The notes under the pieces are model-generated. The model had not been told where the DNA came from. It saw only the letters and a program-made list of their open reading frames with translations, and made no database searches. The position numbers were made by a program, and so were the translations under genes. Shown here one piece after another: positions 1 to 5,693 of a stretch of 11,420 bases of DNA (position 1 is the first letter of the stretch; every line of letters begins with the position of its first letter). Origin of the DNA: Acidobacteriota bacterium (GTDB lineage: Bacteria > Acidobacteriota > Terriglobia > Acidiferrales > UBA7541); NCBI GenBank assembly GCA_003161495.1, contig PMOP01000252.1, positions 9,622 to 21,041 of the forward strand, in the 5' to 3' direction.

Positions 1-411
1 ACTGCCGTTGTGCTTGGACAACTCAAAGCCATCGGTGTCCGGCTAGCCGTCGATGACTTTGGCACCGGTTATTCCAGCTTAAGCTATCTGACGCGATTTC
101 CCATCGACACACTGAAGCTCGACCAGTCTTTCCTGCATGAAATCAATACCAGCCCAAATGAAGCTATCGTCGTCAAGGCCGTTATTGGCATGGCCAAAAG
201 CCTCCAGCAGAGAGTGATCGCTGAGGGTATTGAAACACAGGAGCAATTGGCGTTTCTTCAGGCCCATGGTTGTCACGAGGGCCAAGGATACTATTTCAGT
301 CGCCCCCTGGCGCCAGAGCGATTCGCGCCATTACTGAGAACCCCTTTTCAGCCACCGTTCGGAAATCATGGGGTGATTCCTTTTCATCAGAACGCCAGGA
401 CGCAATTGTGA
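1..411 (+). CDS. EAL-domain c-di-GMP phosphodiesterase, C-terminal part (5' truncated by window edge)
   Basis: The reading frame is open from base 1 and ends at TGA 409-411, giving 136 visible residues. They match the second half of an EAL domain, which hydrolyses cyclic di-GMP to pGpG. Visible landmarks are DDFGTGYSSL (residues 18-27 of the fragment), where the two Asp are metal ligands in the family; the K-L-D-Q-S-F segment (39-44) with the conserved Lys; the VIAEGIE segment (72-78) with the conserved Glu; and QGYYFSRPL (95-103), the typical end of the domain. All catalytic residues in the visible half are present, so this half looks active. The EAL motif itself and any sensory, PAS or GGDEF domains lie outside the window. 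About 30 residues after the domain look unstructured. No good downstream partner is close: the next gene begins 320 bases later. Confidence 0.93.
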   Translation, partial: TAVVLGQLKAIGVRLAVDDFGTGYSSLSYLTRFPIDTLKLDQSFLHEINTSPNEAIVVKAVIGMAKSLQQRVIAEGIETQEQLAFLQAHGCHEGQGYYFSRPLAPERFAPLLRTPFQPPFGNHGVIPFHQNARTQL

Positions 412-497
412 GACTCGACTCAGTGAATCGTTATCGGCGCATGTTGGTCTACTGACAAGGTAACTATCACTGAAGGAATTATGAGTGGGTATCGAAG

Positions 498-523
498 GGG
501 CGCAATGGGGTCCATTCGCGCCC
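498..523 (+). other. Stem-loop downstream of the EAL gene
   Basis: GGGCGC (498-503) pairs with GCGCCC (518-523), and AATGG (504-508) with CCATT (512-516). This gives an 11-bp stem with one bulged C (517) and a 3-base loop. It starts 86 bases after the EAL stop codon. There is no T-tract behind it, so it is not a canonical intrinsic terminator; it may be an mRNA 3'-end structure or a binding palindrome. Confidence 0.5.
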
Positions 524-647
524 ATTTGGATGCACTCGATTGCCCCACGAAACCAGAGCTGCACAAATCAGAGGACGCGCGGCCATCTAAGTTGTGTCCG
601 TTCAGTATCTTATAGCAATCCCGGGAATTGAGCTTCTTTTCCTGTCT

Positions 648-664
648 TTGGCACACCCTGTGCA
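648..664 (+). promoter_or_regulatory. Candidate sigma-54 (-24/-12) promoter
   Basis: TTGGCAC (648-654) is a full match to the -24 element. GG (650-651) and GC (662-663) are separated by exactly 10 bases, the strict spacing of sigma-54 promoters. The -12 element reads TGTGCA against the usual TTGCA/T, one mismatch in the core. Transcription would begin near base 675, about 57 bases before the ATG of the 88-aa gene. No sigma-70 element of comparable quality was seen there. Sigma-54 promoters need an enhancer-binding activator; none is encoded in the window. Confidence 0.55.
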
Positions 665-731
665 CTATTAATGCTGTAGTCTGCGCTCTCGCCCTGCCAC
701 CTGTCCGCAGCCGGCTACGGGGATCCCTAAT

Positions 732-998
732 ATGATCAGAAAGATGGCTTTCTCTACCTCGAAGCACGGTCTGACAACGGAGGCCCGGCTGTGGCGTGGG
801 GTGATTGCGAGGACCATTCAGGATTGGCTCTCGGAGCCGTTGCGCCCTAAGCGCGCAGCCGAGCAGTACCTGTTCGAGAACAGCAACGATTTGTCGCTGG
901 TCTGTGGATCGGCCGGAATAGACGTGGTGAAAATGCGTAAGTGCCTGGACAAGGTACGCGGTCGGAAGCTTCAAGATATCTTGCCGCTTGCCACGTAG
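732..998 (+). CDS. Small conserved-looking protein of unknown function (88 aa)
   Basis: ATG at 732 is preceded by ACGGGGA (717-723), a usable Shine-Dalgarno 8 bases upstream. The product is basic with no signal peptide or membrane segment. Residues 19-33 (LWRGVIARTIQDWLS) and 42-63 (around AEQYLFENSNDLSLVCGSAGID) resemble a small helical domain I know from hypothetical proteins of proteobacteria and their phages, with the pattern 'LWraVi..A..D ... A..WLf...DF..VC.lAGld...vR'. The Trp of 'WLF' is Tyr here and the final Arg-containing helix is M-R-K. That likeness is from memory and no function is known to me. A helix-turn-helix or regulatory role is possible, but not shown. The sigma-54-like promoter upstream suggests conditional expression. 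No operon partner: the next gene starts 215 bases downstream. Confidence 0.7.
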   Translation: MIRKMAFSTSKHGLTTEARLWRGVIARTIQDWLSEPLRPKRAAEQYLFENSNDLSLVCGSAGIDVVKMRKCLDKVRGRKLQDILPLAT

Positions 999-1064
999 CG
1001 ATTTGGCAGCGACTGCTCATTGAGTGATTGCGTCATTTATTCCGCTCTCGGCATTCTCAAATCC

Positions 1065-1093
1065 TTGCACCCTTCCTATGTTCCTGTTAGATT
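1065..1093 (+). promoter_or_regulatory. Weak sigma-70-type promoter candidate for the oxidoreductase gene
   Basis: TTGCAC (1065-1070) and TAGATT (1088-1093) are separated by 17 bases. The -35 matches the consensus only in TTG and the -10 in 4 of 6 positions. It lies about 120 bases before the ATG at 1214. Offered only as the best candidate seen. Confidence 0.2.
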
Positions 1094-1213
1094 CCGCGTA
1101 AGTAGATTGCTTTCCGAGGGACATCCCATCGATGCAATCCGTACCAGTGGCCTCCAAAAAATGAGCCGGTTTTCGTCTGGCCATAAACATCGCGAAAGAA
1201 AAGAGGAAATTAG

Positions 1214-2182
1214 ATGAAGGCCGCGGTCATAACGAAACCGGGGAGCACGCCGGTATTTGCGGATTTTGACGACCCCGTGCCGCAAGCGGACGAAGATTTA
1301 ATTGTCGTCACCGCGTCCGCTTTAAGCCATGTCACGAAAAGCCGCGCTTCAGGATCGCATTACAACTCTCCCGGCCATCTTCCCGCGGTCGTCGGTATCG
1401 ACGGAGTTGGGCGGACCGAGGATGGCCGGCGCGTCTATTTCGTGATGCCTGAAGAGCCGTTCGGCGGCATGGCCGAAAAAGTTACGGTAGGGATGCGCCA
1501 GTGCATTCCGCTTCCGGCGGATGTGGATGACATCACCGCTGCGGCAATCGCAATACCGGGGATGTCTTCCTGGGCTGCGCTCAAGGAACGGGCGCATCTG
1601 ATTGCCGGAGAGAACGTGCTGATCAACGGAGCCACGGGAACGTCAGGGCGCCTGGCCGTGCAAATCGCAAAGTATCTGGGCGCGAAAAGAGTCGTCGCGA
1701 CCGGCCGCAATCTTGCGGCTCTCGAACAGCTGAAGGGTATCGGTGCGGACGCAACCATCCCGCTTGGACAAACGCCAAAGGAGTTGCAGGCGGCGTTCAT
1801 GGAGCAGTTTGGCGGCGAAGGCGTCGATGTTGTTCTCGACTATCTCTGGGGAGCAAGCGCCGAAACCCTGATCATCGCGGCAGCGAAAGCAGGGAAGGAC
1901 ACAGTGCCCATTCGTTTCGTTCAGATCGGGGCATTGAGCGGCGGCAACATTACTTTGCCAAGCGCCGCCCTGCGTTCGTCGGCCCTGGTCTTGATGGGCA
2001 GCGGCATCGGAAGTATCCCCCGCAAAGGTTTGATCGGTGCGATTACCGGCGTGCTGCAAGCGGTGGTTCCGGGCAAACTGAAAATTCAAACCGAAGTTGT
2101 GCCCTTGGCCAATGTCGAAAATGCGTGGAACAAAAACACCGGCAACCCACGACTTGTCTTCGTTGTGAAGCAGAATTTGTAG
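1214..2182 (+). CDS. Zinc-independent medium-chain dehydrogenase/reductase (quinone oxidoreductase-like)
   Basis: A 322-aa cytosolic protein of the MDR superfamily, expected to reduce quinones, enones or similar substrates with NADPH. The N-terminal GroES-like fold starts with MKAAVITKPG and includes LPAVVGIDGVG (56-66). The Rossmann part has the nucleotide-binding turn NGATGTSG (138-145) followed by the helix RLAVQIAKYLGAKRVVATGR (146-165), in which a final Arg after the second strand favours NADPH. Zinc-ligand Cys clusters of true alcohol dehydrogenases are absent, which places it with QOR-type enzymes. Length is normal for the family. The start is set by AGAGGA (1202-1207) and by the universal MKA opening. 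It stands alone on the plus strand, converging with the propeller gene at 2279. The exact substrate cannot be read from sequence. Confidence 0.9.
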   Translation: MKAAVITKPGSTPVFADFDDPVPQADEDLIVVTASALSHVTKSRASGSHYNSPGHLPAVVGIDGVGRTEDGRRVYFVMPEEPFGGMAEKVTVGMRQCIPLPADVDDITAAAIAIPGMSSWAALKERAHLIAGENVLINGATGTSGRLAVQIAKYLGAKRVVATGRNLAALEQLKGIGADATIPLGQTPKELQAAFMEQFGGEGVDVVLDYLWGASAETLIIAAAKAGKDTVPIRFVQIGALSGGNITLPSAALRSSALVLMGSGIGSIPRKGLIGAITGVLQAVVPGKLKIQTEVVPLANVENAWNKNTGNPRLVFVVKQNL

Positions 2183-2198
2183 GCGAGAAAAGTGATTT

Positions 2199-2265
2199 AA
2201 CACAGAGAACACAGAGAAAATCAGAGGAGAATATATCTCCTGTTTTTCTCTGTGCCCTCTGTGTT
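2199..2265 (-). repeat. Long hairpin repeat ('ACACAGAGA' type) between convergent genes, possible terminator
   Basis: Bases 2199-2220 and 2244-2265 form a 22-bp inverted repeat with two mismatches. An inner stem AGGAGA (2225-2230)/TCTCCT (2236-2241) caps it around a 5-base loop. Each arm contains a tandem AACACAGAG-type unit. On the minus strand both mismatches become G-U pairs, so the RNA stem there is continuous, while on the plus strand they are A-C. The hairpin begins 13 bases past the stop of the minus-strand propeller gene and 16 bases past the stop of the plus-strand gene. Polarity points to the 3' end of the minus-strand transcript. Sequences of this kind recur between genes in many environmental bacterial genomes and are often mis-annotated as tiny proteins containing 'LCALCV'; that statement is from general experience. 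Confidence 0.75.
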
Positions 2266-2278
2266 GAATTCCGTTCTT

Positions 2279-3559
2279 TTATTTCGTTTCCATCGCGATC
2301 TTGTCGCCCTTCACGGTGACAAGCGCGACGACATTTTCGCCGCTTTCGGTGAGCACGAGCTTGCCGTCCGGGAAGTGCATCATGTTCCGCACGACGCCGC
2401 CGCCCGCGGGAATCAACCAGGTTTGGAATTTTTCGTTCTTGGGATCGAAGCGCACCAGCGTATTGGGCTTCACGCCTGCTTCGCAGTACCACACGATGCC
2501 ATTCACGATGGTGATTGCATAGGGCCGGGATTGCGGGCCGCTCGGAGACAGCCATTCCTTGGTCATTTTTCCCGTCTTGGTGTCAAACTGGCCGAGGTAG
2601 CCGCGTCCATAATCGGTGTAATAGAGGACATCGTCCGGCGTGATGGCCACGCGCCGCGGCCGGGCCGCTTCATTGGGCAGCAGGTATTCGTGGATCTCCA
2701 TCGTTTCGGGATCGATGCTGGCGATTTTATTTGCGCCAAAGTCGACAAAATATGGAATCCCTTTGGTGGTGATGACCATCCCGTAGGGATTCGCTTTCGG
2801 TGTCGGCGTAGTAACCACCTTCGACTCGCCAGTTTCCGTGTTCAGCTTGCCGACCATGTTCGCGCCCTGAACGGTAAACCACAGCGTCCCCTTTTGATCG
2901 AATAGCGGCGTGTGCGGATCGCGCGCTTTGCGGTCCAGCGGGTACTCCGTAAATTTTCCGGTCGCCGGCTCGAACTTCCCGATGTACGCCTTGAAATTTG
3001 CGGTGAACCAGATGTTGCCCTGCTTGTCCATCACCAGGCCGTGCGGGCCGGACATCGGTTTATTCGTTCGATACTCCTTGATGTCACCGGTCTTGGGATC
3101 GATGTGGCCGAGCAGGTTGGCCATGTGTCCGGTGAACCAAATCGTGCCATCGGGCGCGGCCAGCGGATCGTGCGGCCGCGTGCCCGGCGTCGGCAATTTC
3201 CATTCCTTAAAGGACACTTCGACGTTGCCGGGAATTACGGCGGGCGCGGGTCCCGGCTTTTCCGGGAAATTTTTGATCAGGTAGTTTGTGACCATCTCGA
3301 CTTGTTCCGGAGGCACGGCGGCGCCCACGTTCAGCATCATGGCGATGGTGGTTTTCCACTCTTCGGGCGTATGCCCCTGTGAGTTCGTGATGTTGGTCAA
3401 GCTGTGGCAGGCGGAACAAGCGGTTTCGACCGTTTCCTTGGCGTCGCCGTCGGGCAACTGCACGGCCGCGCGATCCTGCATTTGCTCCTGCGCGCGGGCT
3501 GGCAACGCCAGAAATAGAGAACCGGCCATCATGCAAATCAAAAGCGGTTTAACGGGCAT
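2279..3559 (-). CDS. Secreted cytochrome c-like / streptogramin lyase-type beta-propeller fusion
   Basis: The 426-aa product has a signal peptide (1-23, LLICMMAGSLFLALP core, cut near ARA-QEQ), so it acts outside the cytoplasm. A small cytochrome c-like segment follows: CSACH (48-52) is a CxxCH haem-attachment motif, and Met74 or Met75 is a plausible axial ligand; the segment ends near residue 100 with a helix (QVEMVTNYLIKNFP). From about 115 to 426 come repeated blades such as GTIWFTGHMANLLGHIDP and NIWFTANFKAYIGKFEP, the Vgb/streptogramin lyase propeller pattern. True Vgb enzymes linearise streptogramin B, but they lack a haem segment, so an antibiotic-resistance role is unlikely here. A periplasmic electron-transfer or ligand-sensing role is inference. 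Start: GGAGGA (minus strand, 3568-3563) lies only 3 bases from the ATG, slightly short. Ends TAA. Confidence 0.85.
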   Translation of the reverse strand: MPVKPLLICMMAGSLFLALPARAQEQMQDRAAVQLPDGDAKETVETACSACHSLTNITNSQGHTPEEWKTTIAMMLNVGAAVPPEQVEMVTNYLIKNFPEKPGPAPAVIPGNVEVSFKEWKLPTPGTRPHDPLAAPDGTIWFTGHMANLLGHIDPKTGDIKEYRTNKPMSGPHGLVMDKQGNIWFTANFKAYIGKFEPATGKFTEYPLDRKARDPHTPLFDQKGTLWFTVQGANMVGKLNTETGESKVVTTPTPKANPYGMVITTKGIPYFVDFGANKIASIDPETMEIHEYLLPNEAARPRRVAITPDDVLYYTDYGRGYLGQFDTKTGKMTKEWLSPSGPQSRPYAITIVNGIVWYCEAGVKPNTLVRFDPKNEKFQTWLIPAGGGVVRNMMHFPDGKLVLTESGENVVALVTVKGDKIAMETK

Positions 3560-3771
3560 AGTTCCTCCGGCAAGTGGTAGCCACCCTATCTTAGAAGAAG
3601 AAGCGCTTCACTGCGTTACAAAATTTTGATATACATCTGGCCGAAATTGGTTTTTTGGCGGCAGCCTGCCGAAGGGCGCGCCACGAGCACTCTTTGGGAG
3701 GTCACAGGAAATCGGCCGGTTCCCGGACGGCGGAAGATGCCGGGGCGGGGAAATGCGGCCCAGGAAGAAAT

Positions 3772-3831
3772 AAAAAAAGCAGAGGCGGTTGGGTTAGTCT
3801 ACCTTTTAGAATTAAGGTCGCCGCCCCTGCC
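3772..3831 (-). terminator. Intrinsic terminator on the minus strand
   Basis: Read on the minus strand, GCAGGGGCGG (3830-3821) pairs with CCGCCTCTGC (3788-3779) as ten consecutive pairs including one G-U, and is followed at once by seven T (3778-3772). On the plus strand the same position is an A-C mismatch and there is no T-tract, so the polarity is clear. The loop region contains a small inner CCTT/AAGG stem. The signal is 213 bases before the ATG of the minus-strand propeller gene, so it terminates either a separate small RNA or an attenuated leader of that gene. Confidence 0.7.
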
Positions 3832-3875
3832 ACGTAACGGATCTGGTATAACAGGGTTGGTAGTCTCACGCAACA
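3772..3875 (-). ncRNA. Candidate small RNA or attenuated leader on the minus strand
   Basis: The region ends in a good intrinsic terminator (T7 at 3778-3772) and starts after an AT-rich block with TTGTCA (3910-3905, minus strand) as a possible -35. The -10 is not clear: TATTTT (3889-3884) has a spacing of only 15. A transcript from about 3875 would be roughly 100 nt. It contains two related segments, AGACTACCAACCC (3866-3854) and AGACTAACCCAACC (3800-3787), and CCCTG (3855-3851) can pair with CAGGG (3829-3825), competing with the terminator stem. I recognise no known RNA family. The 5' end is a guess. Confidence 0.35.
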
Positions 3876-3910
3876 TAATTAATAAAATATTAATATTAAT
3901 AACTTGACAA
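3874..3910. promoter_or_regulatory. AT-rich block with promoter-like hexamers on both strands
   Basis: Thirty bases here are almost pure A/T and include the perfect palindrome ATTAATATTAAT (3889-3900). A consensus TTGACA (3904-3909) faces the plus strand, but the -10 expected near 3927 is GC-rich. On the minus strand TTGTCA (3910-3905) faces the terminator-bearing segment. The block may be a promoter with an upstream A/T element or an AT-binding protein site. Activity is not demonstrated. Confidence 0.3.
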
Positions 3911-4044
3911 TTTAGACCCTGTCGGCTCTCCTGTGCGCCCTTTCGCGGCAGGGGCCTCAGGCCGTGTATTCTGATTTCTCTTCCTTTGGCCCGATCCTTT
4001 GGAGAAAATGGGTCCTGTCATGCGATCTCGACTGGTTGAAATGC

Positions 4045-4120
4045 GGTGGCACTTTTAAAAATTACGCCTGTGGGTTTCGCAAGCGAAAAACAAACCCCAC
4101 AAGCTGAAGCCTGCGCCACC
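4045..4120. repeat. Palindromic intergenic repeat, copy A (left arm partly replaced)
   Basis: The right arm (4092-4120) ends AGCTGAAGCCTGCGCCACC and is nearly identical to the right arm of copy C (7940-7967). The left arm keeps its outer GGTGGC (4045-4050) and inner GCCTGTGGGTTT (4066-4077), but the 10 bases expected between them are replaced by 15 AT-rich bases (4051-4065). The centre is a small hairpin TTTCG/CGAAA (4075-4088). This copy ends 32 bases before the GTG start of the next gene, so it lies in the promoter or 5' leader. Confidence 0.8.
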
Positions 4121-4152
4121 AGAGGAAATCGAAACTCTACAGGAGGATTACA

Positions 4153-4665
4153 GTGAGACCGATTCGTGTGTTCTGTTTTGTCGCGGCGATGTGCGTGTCA
4201 GCCTTGGCCTTCGGCCAGGAGCCGGCCAGGCAATCGCCAAAAATGGGGAGCAAGGAATGGACGGAGCTCGAAAAGACACTTTGGGACGTCGATCAGCAGT
4301 GGCTCTGCAGCGCGGGCGCGACACCGTATCACAAGGATTACAAGGAGTGCGTCGAATTCCGCAGCCAATTCTGGACCAATCAGTTTTTTGAAATTTCCAT
4401 CAAGGGAAAAGTTCAGACCAAGGCCGAGATGGTGGCGGCGCAGAGAGTAGCTCACCCTTCCAAGGGCGTCGGCCCGCACCCCGATGATTTCAAGCTGATG
4501 GCGGTGTACGGAAACTTCGCGCTGGCGACAGACCACACGTTTCTGCAAAACGAAAGCACGGACGGAAAAGTCTCGGGCACGGAAACGCGAGTGCTCCGCA
4601 TGTTCGCCAAAGAAGACGGGAAGTGGAGGCCCGCCGGCGCCGCGCTCGTGCCTGTGATTCAGTAA
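4153..4665 (+). CDS. Secreted SnoaL/NTF2-like (DUF4440-type) protein
   Basis: A 170-aa protein starting with GTG, chosen because AGGAGG (4141-4146) lies 6 bases upstream and because a signal peptide follows directly (residues 1-21: positive MRPIRV, hydrophobic FCFVAAMCVSALAF, cut near GQ-EP). The mature part has the cone-shaped NTF2-like pattern of DUF4440 proteins: an opening helix LEKTLWDVDQQWL (39-51), a strand ending in FFEISIKGKVQTKAEMVA, a middle GNFALATDHTF strand, and the closing FAKEDGKWRPAGAALVPV. These domains bind small hydrophobic ligands or have isomerase-like functions; no catalytic assignment is possible. It is the first of three plus-strand genes, but a strong hairpin separates it from the phenylalanine hydroxylase gene, so co-transcription is doubtful. 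Confidence 0.78.
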   Translation: MRPIRVFCFVAAMCVSALAFGQEPARQSPKMGSKEWTELEKTLWDVDQQWLCSAGATPYHKDYKECVEFRSQFWTNQFFEISIKGKVQTKAEMVAAQRVAHPSKGVGPHPDDFKLMAVYGNFALATDHTFLQNESTDGKVSGTETRVLRMFAKEDGKWRPAGAALVPVIQ

Positions 4666-4722
4666 TTCGCCATTCCATCCGATGTTCTTGGATCAATGTT
4701 CACCGGCAGGAAAATCTTGCCT

Positions 4723-4765
4723 GGGTGGCGCGACGTTTCGCGCCATCCAGCCCCGCTCCTTTTTT
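4723..4765 (+). terminator. Strong stem-loop with delayed T-tract before the phenylalanine hydroxylase gene
   Basis: TGGCGCGA (4726-4733) and TCGCGCCA (4738-4745) form a perfect 8-bp stem with loop CGTT, extended by G-T, G-C and G-C pairs to 4723/4748. Six T follow at 4760-4765, 11 bases beyond the stem, which is farther than in a classical terminator. It sits 58 bases after the stop of the SnoaL-like gene and 59 before the next ATG. Terminator of the upstream gene is the likeliest reading; a leader structure of the downstream gene is the alternative. Confidence 0.45.
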
Positions 4766-4806
4766 GATAAACTAGGAGCAGGCGCTACGTCGAGAGGAGG
4801 ACCAAT

Positions 4807-5553
4807 ATGGCAACAGTACCTCTCGTGGCAGCGGCGCCCTACCTCATCGAACAGAAATATCAGGATTACACTCCAGAGCAGCATGCTGTCTGGGCTGAAC
4901 TCGTGCGCCGGAGGCGCCCGCAGGTGGATGCGCACGCCTGCCGGGAGTACCTCGAAGGGTATGAAACCATCGGATTGCAGGACGATCTACTGCCGAATCT
5001 TCGCGCGATCAGCGATCGCATAGGGCCCAGAACCGGATGGAGCGCCACGCCGGTCAGCGGTTTTCTTCCCGGGGAAGCGTTTTTTGAAATGCTCGCCGCG
5101 CGCAGGTTTCCTACGACCACATGGCTGCGCAGCCACGATTCACTCGAATACATTCCCGAGCCGGATATTTTTCACGATGTTTTCGGACACGTGCCGATGC
5201 ATGCGCATCCCGTATTTGCGGATTTTCTGCAGCACTACGGCAGCATCTGCGCACAAGCGAAAGATGCGGACATCCTGGAAAGATTGGGCCGCCTGTTCTG
5301 GTACACGGTGGAGTTTGGACTGATTCGGCAGAATGGAAAAATTAAGGTGTACGGCAGCGGCGTCATCAGCTCCCATCGAGAATGCACGAACGTGATTGAA
5401 GCGGGTTGTGACATCAGAGATTTTAATCTGGACGAAGTGCTCGCGACCGAAGTCAAAGTGGACGAGATTCAGAAGCGCCTGTTCGCCATCGAAAGCTTCG
5501 ATCAAATTTACGAAGCCGTGCAAGAGGCGGAGAAACGCTTGTTGGGGGCCTAA
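4807..5553 (+). CDS. phhA: Phenylalanine 4-hydroxylase (pterin-dependent, non-haem iron)
   Basis: The 248-aa protein is a single-domain bacterial aromatic amino acid hydroxylase that converts L-phenylalanine to L-tyrosine with O2 and tetrahydropterin. Iron ligands fit the two-His one-Glu triad: His123 and His128 in PDIFHDVFGHVP (119-130) and Glu169 in FWYTVEFGLI (164-173). The conserved stretch WLRSHDSLEYIPEPD (106-120) precedes them, and GSGVISSHRE (183-192) follows. There is no N-terminal ACT regulatory domain, as usual in bacteria. AGAGGAGG (4793-4800), 6 bases before ATG, fixes the start. The pterin-recycling dehydratase PhhB often found beside it is absent here. The stop codon is followed after 3 bases by palindromic repeat copy B. 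Confidence 0.95.
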   Translation: MATVPLVAAAPYLIEQKYQDYTPEQHAVWAELVRRRRPQVDAHACREYLEGYETIGLQDDLLPNLRAISDRIGPRTGWSATPVSGFLPGEAFFEMLAARRFPTTTWLRSHDSLEYIPEPDIFHDVFGHVPMHAHPVFADFLQHYGSICAQAKDADILERLGRLFWYTVEFGLIRQNGKIKVYGSGVISSHRECTNVIEAGCDIRDFNLDEVLATEVKVDEIQKRLFAIESFDQIYEAVQEAEKRLLGA

Positions 5554-5556
5554 GTA

Positions 5557-5622
5557 GCGCGGGCTTCAGCCTGCGGGTTTTTCTGACAGGTAGGCCCAAA
5601 ACCCGCAGGCTGAAGCCCGCGC
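5557..5622. repeat. Palindromic intergenic repeat, copy B (near-perfect hairpin)
   Basis: Bases 5557-5580 and 5599-5622 are a perfect 24-bp inverted repeat (arm core GCGGGCTTCAGCCTGCGGG), one further T-A pair extends it, and a 16-base centre remains. It begins 4 bases after the phenylalanine hydroxylase stop codon, so it probably forms the 3' end of that mRNA. No T-tract follows. Confidence 0.88.
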
Positions 5623-5693
5623 CACTCAAGTCACGGAATTTGACATCAGATCGAAACGCGATCACAATCTCTAAACCCGGCAGGAGGTGGAAC

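Larger units (their letters stand above)
412..731. other. Gene-poor intergenic stretch between EAL gene and small gene
   Basis: I see no credible coding region here. Long open frames on the minus strand show no recognisable protein and run antisense through the neighbouring small gene. The stretch contains one strong stem-loop (498-523) and a sigma-54-type promoter candidate (648-664), both listed separately. Confidence 0.6.
3560..4152. other. 593-base gene-free stretch with regulatory and repeat structures
   Basis: No credible protein is encoded. Open frames of up to 93 codons on the plus strand (3626-3907) lack a ribosome binding site, have mixed composition and resemble no family I know. 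The stretch contains a minus-strand terminator (3772-3831), an AT-rich block (about 3874-3903), a TTGACA next to that block, a short palindrome CGGCAGCCTGCCG (3659-3671), GGCCTCAGGCC (3953-3963), and a decayed palindromic repeat (4045-4120). Base composition changes sharply between GC-rich parts and the AT-rich block. Confidence 0.6.

Noticed and set aside
420..974. A 184-codon minus-strand frame antisense to the small gene at 732
   Set aside because: No ribosome site or family resemblance, low-complexity Arg/Leu/Ser composition typical of shadow frames, and the opposite strand holds a better supported gene and promoter.
1020..1217. A 65-codon frame whose TGA overlaps the ATG of the oxidoreductase (ATGA), suggesting translational coupling
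   Set aside because: It starts at TTG without a Shine-Dalgarno, has no recognisable sequence or hydrophobic pattern, and covers the likely promoter of the downstream gene. The ATGA overlap is probably chance.
2125..2319. Small 'protein' with LCALCVEF and TQRTQRK
   Set aside because: This is the translated hairpin repeat 2199-2265, not a gene.
2279..3559. Annotation as virginiamycin B lyase (antibiotic resistance)
   Set aside because: Signal peptide and haem motif do not fit the cytosolic Vgb enzymes; similarity is at the level of propeller blades only.
3626..3907. 93-codon plus-strand frame in the gene-free stretch
   Set aside because: No ribosome site, ATA-rich random-looking start, end in the AT-rich block, no family resemblance; the minus-strand terminator better explains the sequence.
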